Assembly (NCBI GenBank): GCA_017521565.1
Contig: JAFXCE010000001.1
Location: forward strand, 1 to 64,000
DNA from: Clostridia bacterium
GTDB lineage: Bacteria; Bacillota; Clostridia; Christensenellales; Aristaeellaceae
DNA: 64,000 nucleotides
Reading direction: 5' to 3'
Part shown: piece after piece, positions 34,163 through 42,627 of the stretch
Layout: the number at the start of each line of letters is the position of its first letter
Numbering within the stretch: position 1 is the first letter of the stretch
The notes under the pieces: model-generated
The model's input: only the letters and a program-made list of their open reading frames with translations
Told to the model about the DNA's origin: nothing
The model's database searches: none
Translations under genes and position numbers: made by a program

Positions 34163-36085
34163 ATGCCCGCCGTTTCCGGTATGATTCGCACGATGGCCGC
34201 CGTGCCGCATGTGCACCTCGCCAATCCGAAAAAAAACGCGGAGGAAATCGCCGCGCTTCTTGATATTGCCGATGAAAATGGTGTACAGCTGTGCGTATTC
34301 CCCGAGCTCTCGCTGACAGGCTATACCTGCGGCGATCTGTTTATGCAGCCTGCGCTGCTCAATGCCGCGCTCAGCGCGCTTGACGAGCTTGCTGCCCGCG
34401 ATACAAAGGCTGCCTTCATCGTCGGCCTGCCAATTGCTCTGTGCGGCCGCCTGTATAACTGTGCGGCGATTGTAAGCAATCACAGCGTCTGCCTTGCAGC
34501 CAAGACACACATCCCGAATAGCGGCGGTTTCTGCGAGCGCCGCTGGTTTTCTTCCGGTGAAACCCTTCCTGCCCATGCACAAGTATCGGGGCTCCATGCA
34601 AAGAGCTGCCTGCTCCGCCCCCATCAGACGATTGACTGCGGCAGCTTTACGCTGGGCGTAGAAATCTGCGAGGATCTGTGGGTACCGGCGCCGCCTTCGT
34701 CTGCGCTTGCCATGCACGGCGCGACGATTATCGCCAATCTCAGCGCATCCAGCGCCCTCGCCGGCAAGCACACCGCCCGCCGCGAGGCGATCAAAGCCCA
34801 CAGCGCCCGCTGCATGTGCGGCTATATCTATGCCGGCGCAGGCTACGGCGAATCGACCACTGATATGGTATTCTCCGGTCATGCAGGGATCTACGAAAGC
34901 GGTACGCTGCTCGCTGAAAACACACGTTTCAGCCGAGATTCCTCCTATACCATCGCCGATATCGATACCGAACGCCTCGCCTATCAGCGCCGTGCGCGTC
35001 CCTCTTTCTGGCAGGATACCTTGACAGAGGCAGTGTCCGTGTCCATCTCTCCCGCTGCCTTCAGCGCAGCGCCGCTGATGCGTCCGCTCCCGGTGCTGCC
35101 TTTCCTTCCGGATGGCGCAGAGAAGGACGAATTCCTGCTTGACGCACTGAACATTCAGGCGCAGGGATTGATCCGCCGCATGGAACAGATCCGAACGAAG
35201 AAGCTGGTTCTCGGCGTCTCCGGCGGACTGGATTCCACGCTTGCGCTGCTCTCCGCTGCCTATGCCTATGACCTTGCCGGATGGGATAAGCAGGGCATCG
35301 TCGGCATTACGATGCCGGGCTTCGGCACCGGCAAGCGCACCAAGGGCAACGCAGAAAAGCTGATGGAACGCATCGGCTGCACGATGCTGACCATTCCAAT
35401 CGGACCAGCTGTCACGCAGCACTTTGCCGATATCGGACAGAGCATGGAAGTACACGACATCTGCTATGAAAACAGTCAAGCTCGCGAGCGCACGCAAATC
35501 ATCATGGACTATGCCAACAAAATCGGCGCGCTCGTCCTCGGCACGGGCGACCTGAGCGAGGTTGCGCTGGGCTGGTGCACCTATAACGGCGATCACATGA
35601 GCATGTACAACGTCAATGACACCGTACCCAAGACGCTCATGCGCTCCATGGTGGCCTACGCCGCGCAGCTGCTGGGAGAAAGCATTGTCCCGGTTGCACA
35701 AGATATCCTCGACACGCCCGTATCTCCCGAGCTTCTCCCCGGGAAGAACGGCGAAATCGCCCAGAAAACAGAGGAAACCCTCGGCGCGTACGAACTGCAC
35801 GATTTCTTCCTCTGGCATATGATGGACGCCGGCGCCGGCCCTGAAAAGCTCTTCGCCATGGCGCGTCAGGCCTTTAGCGGCATGCACAGCAGGGAGGAAA
35901 TCCTGCGCGCGCTGCGCACGTTCATCCGCCGCTTCTTCACCCAGCAGTTCAAGCGCAGCGCCATGCCAGACGGCCCGCAGGTTACGCCGGTGAGCCTGTC
36001 CCCGCGCGGCAGCTGGCATATGCCCTCCGATGTACAGATGCAGCTGTGGCTTGATGAAGCCGACGCGCTGAGCGCCGAAGACTAA
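34163..36085 (+). CDS. nadE: Glutamine-dependent NAD+ synthase
   Basis: A 640-residue two-domain enzyme that makes NAD from deamido-NAD, ATP and glutamine. The N-terminal nitrilase-type glutaminase (about 1-280) has FPELSLTGYT with the catalytic Glu, a Lys region (AAKTHIPN) and the Cys in VEICEDLW. The C-terminal synthase carries the pyrophosphatase loop SGGLDSTLAL (about 350) and GTGDLSEVALGW. Start 34163 follows AAAGGAGAG; earlier Met codons precede the promoter. Normal length for this long form. Confidence 0.95.
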   Translation: MPAVSGMIRTMAAVPHVHLANPKKNAEEIAALLDIADENGVQLCVFPELSLTGYTCGDLFMQPALLNAALSALDELAARDTKAAFIVGLPIALCGRLYNCAAIVSNHSVCLAAKTHIPNSGGFCERRWFSSGETLPAHAQVSGLHAKSCLLRPHQTIDCGSFTLGVEICEDLWVPAPPSSALAMHGATIIANLSASSALAGKHTARREAIKAHSARCMCGYIYAGAGYGESTTDMVFSGHAGIYESGTLLAENTRFSRDSSYTIADIDTERLAYQRRARPSFWQDTLTEAVSVSISPAAFSAAPLMRPLPVLPFLPDGAEKDEFLLDALNIQAQGLIRRMEQIRTKKLVLGVSGGLDSTLALLSAAYAYDLAGWDKQGIVGITMPGFGTGKRTKGNAEKLMERIGCTMLTIPIGPAVTQHFADIGQSMEVHDICYENSQARERTQIIMDYANKIGALVLGTGDLSEVALGWCTYNGDHMSMYNVNDTVPKTLMRSMVAYAAQLLGESIVPVAQDILDTPVSPELLPGKNGEIAQKTEETLGAYELHDFFLWHMMDAGAGPEKLFAMARQAFSGMHSREEILRALRTFIRRFFTQQFKRSAMPDGPQVTPVSLSPRGSWHMPSDVQMQLWLDEADALSAED

Positions 36086-36103
36086 ATATCTGCATACAAA
36101 ACT

Positions 36104-36133
36104 GCCGCGCAATTCCAAACGGAATTGCGCGGC
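36104..36133. terminator. Stem-loop after nadE
   Basis: Perfect 13-base arms (GCCGCGCAATTCC / GGAATTGCGCGGC) with an AAAC loop. There is no strong U tract on the plus strand, so termination would be less certain than stem stability suggests. Confidence 0.6.
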
Positions 36134-36238
36134 AAAGCTATTCATGCTGAATCCGGCAAAAGTAAGCATGCATGGCCCATACTCTTTACAAATTCAGCTG
36201 TTATCATATACAATTGAATCATCAAAGGAGGGAACCCT

Positions 36239-37468
36239 ATGCGAATTCTTCTTCCTCTGCTGCTGAGCCTGGCGATGCTTTGCTGCCTTAAAAATGCCAT
36301 TGCGCAGGAAACACACACCATCATCGTCGCAACAGACCTGCACTTCATCTCTCCCGAACTGACCGATCACGGCGCTTACTTCACCAGCATGATCGCCGGC
36401 GGGGATGGAAAGCTCGTCATGTACTGCGATGAGATCATCGAAGCATTCATTGATCAGGTAATTAAAACGCATCCGGACTGCGTCATTCTCTCTGGCGACG
36501 TCACGTTCAACGGCGCAAAGAAGAGTCATGAGGACCTCGCAGAAAAGCTGCTGCGCATACGCAAGGCCGGTATCCCCGTCTATGTCATCCCGGGCAACCA
36601 CGATGTCAAGAGCGGCGCAGCGGCCTCCTTCCACGGCGATTCCTTTACGCGCGTGGAAAACATCTCTCAGAAGGAGTTTGAATCCATCTATCGCGATTTT
36701 GGCTTCGCACAGGCCGTCACGCGTGATCCGTACTCCCTGAGCTATATGGCCGAGCCGTTTCCCGGCCTGCGCGTGCTGATGCTCGATACCAATGTCCCCA
36801 GCGCAACCGGTACGGTCACCGGCTCCACACTCGTCTGGCTCGAACAGGCGCTCGCCGAAGCGCAGGAAGACGGTGCAAAGGTTATCGCCGTCACGCACCA
36901 GAACCTTTACGCGCACAGCAGCCTGCTTTCAAAGGGATTTGTCATCAACAATGCTGACGCTCTGCTCAAGCTGTATAAGCAGTATGGCGTATCCATCAAC
37001 CTCAGCGGACATATGCACATGCAGCACACCATGCACTTTGGCGATGGCGGCATCCCCGAAATCGCAACCTCTTCCCTCGCCGTCGCCCCCTGTCAGTACG
37101 GCGTGATCACCATCACGGAAGACCGCGCGCAATATCGCACTGAGATGACTGACGTCACAGCATGGGCAAAAAAGAACGGCAGGACTGACGGACATCTGCC
37201 GGAGTTTGCTGCCTTTGCCGAGCAGTTTTTCAAAGGGGTCAGCGACATGCAGCCCACAAAAACATACGCAAGCGAGGAAGAGCGCGCCGTCAGCGAACTC
37301 GTCGCCGACATCAACTTCGCTTATTTCTCCGGCAGAATGGACACGCTGCCCAAGGACGTCTCGCTTCTCTCCGATTGGCTCAAGCAGCCGGCCTTCTTCA
37401 GCGCCTACATCGCCAGCATTCTGGAGGACGAAGCCAAGGATCACACCACGCTTGAATTCCCGCTATAA
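36239..37468 (+). CDS. Secreted calcineurin-like metallophosphoesterase
   Basis: A 409-residue protein with a signal peptide (residues 1-20, ending IAQ). The metallophosphoesterase motifs appear in order: TDLHF (about 32), LSGDVTFNG (about 84), IPGNHDVKSG (about 120), VTHQNL (about 222) and GHMHMQ (about 260), so the two-metal site is complete. The last 120 residues are an extra domain without recognised family. The ribosome site is AAGGAGGGAA. A terminator follows at 37486-37509. Exported phosphatases of this group act on phosphodiesters, but the substrate is unknown. Confidence 0.9.
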   Translation: MRILLPLLLSLAMLCCLKNAIAQETHTIIVATDLHFISPELTDHGAYFTSMIAGGDGKLVMYCDEIIEAFIDQVIKTHPDCVILSGDVTFNGAKKSHEDLAEKLLRIRKAGIPVYVIPGNHDVKSGAAASFHGDSFTRVENISQKEFESIYRDFGFAQAVTRDPYSLSYMAEPFPGLRVLMLDTNVPSATGTVTGSTLVWLEQALAEAQEDGAKVIAVTHQNLYAHSSLLSKGFVINNADALLKLYKQYGVSINLSGHMHMQHTMHFGDGGIPEIATSSLAVAPCQYGVITITEDRAQYRTEMTDVTAWAKKNGRTDGHLPEFAAFAEQFFKGVSDMQPTKTYASEEERAVSELVADINFAYFSGRMDTLPKDVSLLSDWLKQPAFFSAYIASILEDEAKDHTTLEFPL

Positions 37469-37485
37469 GCCATATCGCTAAAAAA

Positions 37486-37509
37486 GCCTCCGCACTTCTG
37501 CGGAGGCTT
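37486..37509 (+). terminator. Terminator of the phosphoesterase gene
   Basis: AGCCTCCGCA and TGCGGAGGCT enclose a short loop, followed by TGTTTC. An A-rich run in front also allows termination from the convergent side. Confidence 0.82.
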
Positions 37510-37519
37510 GTTTCATCAA

Positions 37520-37816
37520 TTAATAGCGGGAAGCGCGGCGGGAAGCGTAGCACTCGCTGCAATAGATGGGTCGGTCGTTCTTCGGGATGAAAGGCACGCG
37601 AGTCGGAGCGCCACACTGCGCGCAGGTGGTCTCGTACATTTCGCGCTGCTGAGCCTCACCGGTAGCCGGGCGGCTGTTCTTGCGAGCGATGCGGCAGGCC
37701 TTGCAGCGGGTCGGCTCATTCTGGAAGCCCTTCTCCGCGTAGAACTCCTGCTCACCAGCGGTGAACACAAATTCCTGGCCACAGTCTCTGCAGGTCAAAG
37801 TCTTGTCCTGATACAT
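37520..37816 (-). CDS. Zinc-ribbon protein with two CxxC pairs (98 aa)
   Basis: A 98-residue soluble protein. Two CxxC knuckles at the N-terminus (TCRDCGQEF and TRCKACRIA) form one ribbon, and a second pair (TCAQCGAPT and YCSECYASR) forms another at the end. The two are joined by a basic linker. The start at 37816 (MYQDKTL) follows CGGAGGGG. Small double-ribbon proteins of this type are widespread in clostridia and probably bind nucleic acid or ribosomes, but no function is proven. It is preceded by a long untranslated region (37817-38076) with structured-RNA character. Confidence 0.85.
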   Translation of the reverse strand: MYQDKTLTCRDCGQEFVFTAGEQEFYAEKGFQNEPTRCKACRIARKNSRPATGEAQQREMYETTCAQCGAPTRVPFIPKNDRPIYCSECYASRRASRY

Positions 37817-37824
37817 GGGATTTT

Positions 37825-38076
37825 CCCCTCCGAAAAAAATAAAAAAATAGAAATCGGTATGAACCACCGGCTGACCTGGTCTTTGACCCCACACTCGCCG
37901 TCTGGAGCGTTCGCTCATACGCCGATCCGGCGCCCCACTACTGACCCTCTCAGGAAAACCCTGGACGGACTTACATCTAAGCCGCACCATGCTCCCCGGC
38001 GCTTTGGCCGGATTACGTGGATCGTTTTGCCTGCGACTGGCATCGACTTTCAACCACAGACCCGATGTGATCATCC
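37825..38076 (-). ncRNA. Candidate structured RNA, possibly raiA-type
   Basis: A well-formed promoter at 38083-38111 predicts a transcript from about 38076. The 250 bases that follow hold no reading frame but several GC-rich stems: GAGC-GAAC-GCTC, GCGCCG-GAT-CGGCG and GGTC-AAA-GACC. The end is a long U-rich tract (TATTTTTTT then ATTTTTTT) just before the zinc-ribbon gene's ribosome site. That makes a separate RNA more likely than a leader. The position downstream of comF and internal blocks such as GTGGGGCGCCGG and CAGGTCAGCCGGTGG remind me of the raiA motif. This is from memory and needs a covariance search. Confidence 0.5.
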
Positions 38077-38082
38077 TGCACT

Positions 38083-38111
38083 ATTATAAAGGCAATGGAA
38101 AGAAATTGCAA
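38083..38111 (-). promoter_or_regulatory. Strong sigma-A promoter of the candidate RNA and zinc-ribbon gene
   Basis: On the minus strand TTGCAA (38106-38111) and TATAAT (38083-38088) are separated by 17 bases. Confidence 0.8.
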
Positions 38112-38151
38112 GCGCTTTTTTAAAGTTTTTCACAAAAGCCCATAGATTTTA

Positions 38152-38955
38152 TCATGTATTTCTCGGTTTTTTCCGCTTTTCTGCAGCAGCCGCATGTTTA
38201 TATTGTGCTAAGAACGGTACCTCTTTATCCCCGTTTCCAATGTGTGCACGGGCGGCTGTCAATATGCCGACGCTCATTGCGCCAGCATCCAGCAGCGCCC
38301 TTGCCGCCTCCGCTGCCGTTGATCCCGTGGTATATACATCATCAATCAGCAGCACACGTTTGCGGCGAATCTGACCGACTGACCGCATGCTGACCGCCAT
38401 GCTGTCCACAAGGTTTTCCCGCCTCTGCTGTTCATTCAGGCCTGTCTGCGGCGCACATGGCCTGACACGCACAAGCGCCTCCAAAACCGGCATTCCCCAC
38501 ATCACAGCCAGATGATTGGCAATCAGCGTCGCCTGATTGAATCCACGCCTTTTCCTGCGCCGTTCGTCCGTCGGCACAGGGACGATCAATTCCTCCTCAC
38601 CCGCAGGCAGCATCGCCATTCCCTTTGCCAGCGGTAAGGCCGCAGCACGGATGCTACGATACTTCAGCAACCGCACAAGCGTACGCGCTTGTGCATCATA
38701 CGCAAATGCGCTGTGGACATATGCAATACCCTCCGGCAGCACATCGTGCGTCTCTTTCTCCCAAGTCTCCTGCTCCGCTGCCAGCGCGTCAAGCGCCCGC
38801 CTGCACGCAGGACATATACCATCCTCATCATCCTCGCCCAGCGCGCTTTCACAGCCAAGACACAGAACCTTCTCTGGAAAAAGCAAGTCATCCAGCCAAG
38901 CTCCTGCCCGCCCGAAGCACTTTGATAGCCTCTCCTTTATCTGCCCGTTTCTCAT
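38152..38955 (-). CDS. comF: ComF-family phosphoribosyltransferase-like protein
   Basis: A 267-residue ComFC homolog. The N-terminal zinc ribbon has CLGCESALG and CPACRRAL (about 30-55). The PRTase domain ends in the signature VLLIDDVYTTGST (about 215-227), preceded by RKRRGFNQATL. ComF proteins support DNA uptake in competent Firmicutes and are also found in non-competent ones. MRNGQIKERL at 38955 overlaps the end of recD2 by four bases (ATGA), so it is co-translated with the helicase. A longer frame to 38985 lacks a separate ribosome site. Confidence 0.9.
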   Translation of the reverse strand: MRNGQIKERLSKCFGRAGAWLDDLLFPEKVLCLGCESALGEDDEDGICPACRRALDALAAEQETWEKETHDVLPEGIAYVHSAFAYDAQARTLVRLLKYRSIRAAALPLAKGMAMLPAGEEELIVPVPTDERRRKRRGFNQATLIANHLAVMWGMPVLEALVRVRPCAPQTGLNEQQRRENLVDSMAVSMRSVGQIRRKRVLLIDDVYTTGSTAAEAARALLDAGAMSVGILTAARAHIGNGDKEVPFLAQYKHAAAAEKRKKPRNT

Positions 38956-41168
38956 AGATTCATCAGTTCTGTCAGCCTGTAGCAAAGGGCGCTGTAGCGC
39001 CTGCGCGTGTTCACATTGGCGATCATCTGATCGATCGCCGCCTCCCTGCCCACGATCATCACCATGCGCCTGGCACGTGTGACCGCCGTATACAGCAGAT
39101 TACGCGTGAGCAGCATCGGCAGCCCGCCGACAGCCGGCATCACCACAACCGGGAATTCACTGCCCTGGCTCTTGTGTACGGAAATGCAGTACGCCAGCTC
39201 CAGATCATCAATATCGCCACCCTCGTAGGTCGCAATGCGCTCATCGTCAAACTGCACCTCAACCGTCCGCTCCTGCGGGTCAATGCAGGTGATAAACCCG
39301 ATGTCTCCGTTGAAAACGCCCTGCCCCTCTTCCCAGGCAAAAACGCCTTCCTTTTTCCACTTGAGCTGATAATTGTTTCGCGTCTGCATGACCTTATCGC
39401 CCTCGCGGAAGGTCGTATCGCCGCGCACGCGCTCCTTCTTGTGGCCTGCAGCAGGATTGAATTCCGCCTGCAGCATCTGATTGAGCATCCACACGCCGCA
39501 ATCCCCCTTCTTTGTCGGGGAAAGCACCTGCATCTGCTTCACCGGATCAAGCCCCAAAAACTTTGGCAGACGTACCGCGCAGAGACTGACGATCTTTCTC
39601 GCCGCATCCGTGGGCGACGCCGCGCGCTCAAAAAAGAAGTCGCTCCCCTTGGCATTCAGACGGGGCGCTTCGCCATGGTTAATCCTGTGTGCGTTGTAGA
39701 CGATCATGCTCTTTTCGTCCTGCCGGAAGATCTCCGTCAGCTCGACCGCAGGAATCGCCTTGCTGTCCAGAATATCCCGCAGCACGTTGCCCGCCCCGAC
39801 GCTGGGCAGCTGGTCGCTGTCGCCGACCATGATCAGCCGCGTTCCCGGCACAAGCGCACGCAGCACGCTGCGCATCAAATAGATATCCACCATCGACATC
39901 TCGTCGATAATCAGCGTGTCCATCTCCAGCGGGTTATCCTGTCCGCGTGCAAAGTCGCCTTCCTCGCCGCCGTATTCCAGCAGGCGATGCAGCGTTTTGG
40001 CTTCCATGCTGCAGGCCTCGCTCATGCGTTTGGCCGCGCGGCCCGTCGGCGCAGCCAGCGCGATCTCTCCGCTGACGCTCAGGAGCTTAATGATGCACTT
40101 GATGATCGTCGTCTTTCCCGTGCCCGGGCCACCCGTGATCACCGTCATGCCGCTTGAAACCGCAGTCTCAATGGCCCGCCGCTGCTGCGGATGGAAGGTT
40201 ACGCCCTCCATGCTCTCCAGCTCGTCAATCTGCGCAGAAAGATCCGTCGCCATCGTTTTCGGCATCGCATCGATCATCTCACGCAGCCTGCGGGCAACCT
40301 CATTCTCGGCGCGATAGGTCATCGGCAGATAGACCGCAACGACTGAATCGCCATCTTCGCCCGGCAGAATCTGCGCCGTCAGGCTATGGGACAGAATCAG
40401 GCTGTCAATTGTGCGCTCAATGAGCTCCGGCTCGTTGCCCAACAGGCGCTGCGCCGCATAGGACAGCTCCTCCCTGGGCAGGTAGCAATGTCCGCTGCCG
40501 TTTGTTGCCTCGGCCAGCGTATGCTTGACGCCCGCGCTTAGCCTGTATTCGCTGTCCGGCTCGATGCCCAGCGACGCGGCAATCTTGTCCGCCGTCTTGA
40601 AGCCAATGCCCTCCACATCCTCCACCAGCCGGTAAGGATTCTGCCGGATAACCTGCTTGACATTCTCTCCGTACTGCTTGAAAATCTTCACCGCCAGCGA
40701 CGGCGTTACGCCGTAGCTCTGCAAAAAGACCATGGCCTCACGCTGCTGCGCCTGCTCGGCATAGCTCTCCATGATCATCTGCGCGCGCTTCGGGCCGATG
40801 CCCGGTACATCCAGCAGCCTCTTCGGATCGGAATAAAGCACATCCAGCGTCTCCTCGCCGAAGGCCTTGATCAGCAGCTTCGCCGTCGCCGGGCCAATTC
40901 CCTTAATCATGCCGCTTGAAAGGTATTTTTCAATGCCGGAAAGCGTCGTCGGTTTCTCAATCTCGCAGGCGCTGACCTTAATCTGCTTGCCGTAAATCGG
41001 ATGCTCCGTCCATTCGCCGGTAATCCTGAGCTTTTCCCCCGGCGCTACCGGAGGCATGATGCCCACTGCGGACACGCGCGTCCTGCCGGACTTGACAACC
41101 AGAACCGTATAGCCGTTTTCATCGTTGCGGAATACCGTCTCGTCTGCAAAGACTTCGATCTCTTCCAT
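38952..41168 (-). CDS. recD2: RecD2-type ATP-dependent DNA helicase
   Basis: A 738-residue SF1B 5'-3' helicase of the RecD2/TraA group, used in replication-linked repair where no RecBC partner exists. The N-terminal OB-like part (about 1-80) is followed by helix-hairpin-helix repeats (GIGPATAKLLI, VPGIGPKRAQ and VEGIGFKTAD). The motor core has Walker A GGPGTGKTT (about 345) and DEMSMVD. The end carries AYCISVHKSQGSEFP and AVTRARR. Start 41168 (MEEIEVFADETV) has GGAGGTGCC in front; the frame extends upstream to 41339 through a hairpin-rich spacer and is not used. Length is in the normal range. Confidence 0.94.
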   Translation of the reverse strand: MEEIEVFADETVFRNDENGYTVLVVKSGRTRVSAVGIMPPVAPGEKLRITGEWTEHPIYGKQIKVSACEIEKPTTLSGIEKYLSSGMIKGIGPATAKLLIKAFGEETLDVLYSDPKRLLDVPGIGPKRAQMIMESYAEQAQQREAMVFLQSYGVTPSLAVKIFKQYGENVKQVIRQNPYRLVEDVEGIGFKTADKIAASLGIEPDSEYRLSAGVKHTLAEATNGSGHCYLPREELSYAAQRLLGNEPELIERTIDSLILSHSLTAQILPGEDGDSVVAVYLPMTYRAENEVARRLREMIDAMPKTMATDLSAQIDELESMEGVTFHPQQRRAIETAVSSGMTVITGGPGTGKTTIIKCIIKLLSVSGEIALAAPTGRAAKRMSEACSMEAKTLHRLLEYGGEEGDFARGQDNPLEMDTLIIDEMSMVDIYLMRSVLRALVPGTRLIMVGDSDQLPSVGAGNVLRDILDSKAIPAVELTEIFRQDEKSMIVYNAHRINHGEAPRLNAKGSDFFFERAASPTDAARKIVSLCAVRLPKFLGLDPVKQMQVLSPTKKGDCGVWMLNQMLQAEFNPAAGHKKERVRGDTTFREGDKVMQTRNNYQLKWKKEGVFAWEEGQGVFNGDIGFITCIDPQERTVEVQFDDERIATYEGGDIDDLELAYCISVHKSQGSEFPVVVMPAVGGLPMLLTRNLLYTAVTRARRMVMIVGREAAIDQMIANVNTRRRYSALCYRLTELMNL

Positions 41169-41179
41169 GCGGGCACCTC

Positions 41180-41345
41180 CTTCGTATTTCTGGATTCTTC
41201 CCTTGGTTCGCCGCGACGCGAGGAAGGGAGTCTGAGGGTTCGGATACTCCGAACTGGGGCAGGGGTGAATGACAGCCCAGCGGGCTGTCAGAGCTGCCCT
41301 GACCAACGAGCGTCGAGCGAGGAGATAGATGTCCCTCATGCAAGC
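41180..41345. repeat. Hairpin-rich intergenic block between recD2 and the U32 gene
   Basis: About 165 bases without a supported gene. Two strong stems are visible: GACAGCCC-AGC-GGGCTGTC (41269-41288) and GTTCGG-ATACT-CCGAAC (near 41240-41256). A further G+C-rich partial dyad surrounds them. The layout is like dispersed intergenic repeats of high-G+C clostridia. Confidence 0.4.
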
Positions 41346-41366
41346 GGCGGGGCAGCCAAAGCGCAG

Positions 41367-42602
41367 TTACTTTCGGTTGCGCACAGGCCCGCGCAGCATG
41401 TCGCCCGCCTGCAGCTTCCCGCCGCAGGGAATGCGCACCAGCGTTTTGGGTACGCTGACCACGCCGACATGCTCGCCCGTCGCATCGATGACAATGTCAT
41501 CAATACACAGCTTTTCGCTGCCAGCCGGCGTTACAGTTTCCAGCTCGTCGCCGACAAAGAAACGGTTTTTCATCTCCACAAGCGCATCGCCGCCCGAAAC
41601 ATCCAGCACATAGCCCATGTATTCGGCCTCCTGCTGGGTGCCGGCCGCCTCGCCGGCCACCTGAGGCTGACCAAAGTAAAACCCCGTATCGTATACCCTG
41701 TGGCTGATCTTATCAAGTTCTGCGCGCAGCTGCTTTCTCAGCGTTTCATTTGCCGCGTATGCCGCCGGATCCGCCGCATAGGCGTCCATGGCGCGCCTGT
41801 ATGCGCCCACAACCGTAGCGATGTAGAGTTCATTCTTCATTCTGCCTTCAATTTTGAAACAGCCCACGCCGCTCTCCATCAGCCTCGGCAGGTGATCCAT
41901 CATGCACATGTCGCGGCTGGAGAGAATCGCAGTGCCGCGCTCATCCTCCTCGATGGGCATGGGCTCATCCGGCCGCGTCCTCTCCGTCAGCGTGTAGGTC
42001 CAGCGGCAGGGCTGGCTGCATGCACCGCGGTTTCCACTGCGCCCGTTCAGGAAAGAGGAGAGCATGCATCGACCGGAATGCGACATACAGACTGCGCCGT
42101 GAATGAACGTCTCCAGCTCAATCTCTCCATCCAGTTCCCTTGCCATCGCCTCAATCTGCTCAAACGTCATCTCGCGCGCAAGCACGACGCGCTTTGCGCC
42201 CAGCGCGCGATACACCCTGGCAGATTCGCTGTTCGTCGTGTTTGCCTGCGTGCTCACATGGATATCCAGCTCCGGCACCTTGCGCGCAATGCTTGCAATC
42301 GCGCCCAGATCGGATACGATTACAGCATCCACGCCGATCTCTTTGGCCATCTGTGCCGTCCTGATCATGCCTGCCAGATCGCCGTCGAACGCAAAAATAT
42401 TGAGCGTCAGGTTAACCTGCGCGCCCGCGCCATGGGCAAGGCGCACAGCCTCCGCAAGTTCCAGCTCATCGAAATTATTCGCCTGCGCGCGCAGGCCGTA
42501 TTGCTTCGCCCCACAATAAACGGCGTCTGCGCCGAAGCGCAGCGCCGTCTGAAGAGGCCTCATGCTGCCCGCCGGAGCGAGCAGCGTCGGCATATTTTTC
42601 AT
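41367..42602 (-). CDS. U32-family peptidase-like protein
   Basis: A 411-residue protein of the U32 family. It begins MKNMPTLLAPAGSM, the usual substrate-barrel start. It has GADAVYCGAKQYGLRAQANNF, then HSGRCMLSSFLNGRSGNRGACSQPCRW (about 150-190), with a Cys cluster that in this family binds an iron-sulfur centre. KIEGRMKNELYIATVV follows. In clostridia this gene usually follows mltG, as here. U32 members act in tRNA or rRNA modification (TrhP) or as proteases; the Cys pattern fits the hydroxylation type. Ribosome site is weak (AAAGGG). Confidence 0.88.
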   Translation of the reverse strand: MKNMPTLLAPAGSMRPLQTALRFGADAVYCGAKQYGLRAQANNFDELELAEAVRLAHGAGAQVNLTLNIFAFDGDLAGMIRTAQMAKEIGVDAVIVSDLGAIASIARKVPELDIHVSTQANTTNSESARVYRALGAKRVVLAREMTFEQIEAMARELDGEIELETFIHGAVCMSHSGRCMLSSFLNGRSGNRGACSQPCRWTYTLTERTRPDEPMPIEEDERGTAILSSRDMCMMDHLPRLMESGVGCFKIEGRMKNELYIATVVGAYRRAMDAYAADPAAYAANETLRKQLRAELDKISHRVYDTGFYFGQPQVAGEAAGTQQEAEYMGYVLDVSGGDALVEMKNRFFVGDELETVTPAGSEKLCIDDIVIDATGEHVGVVSVPKTLVRIPCGGKLQAGDMLRGPVRNRK

Positions 42603-42627
42603 TTGATTCTACCCTTTGATGTTTCAG

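Noticed and set aside
34097..36169. Minus-strand frame of 690 codons opposite nadE
   Set aside because: NAD synthase motifs lie on the plus strand with a good start; the opposite frame has no recognisable domain.
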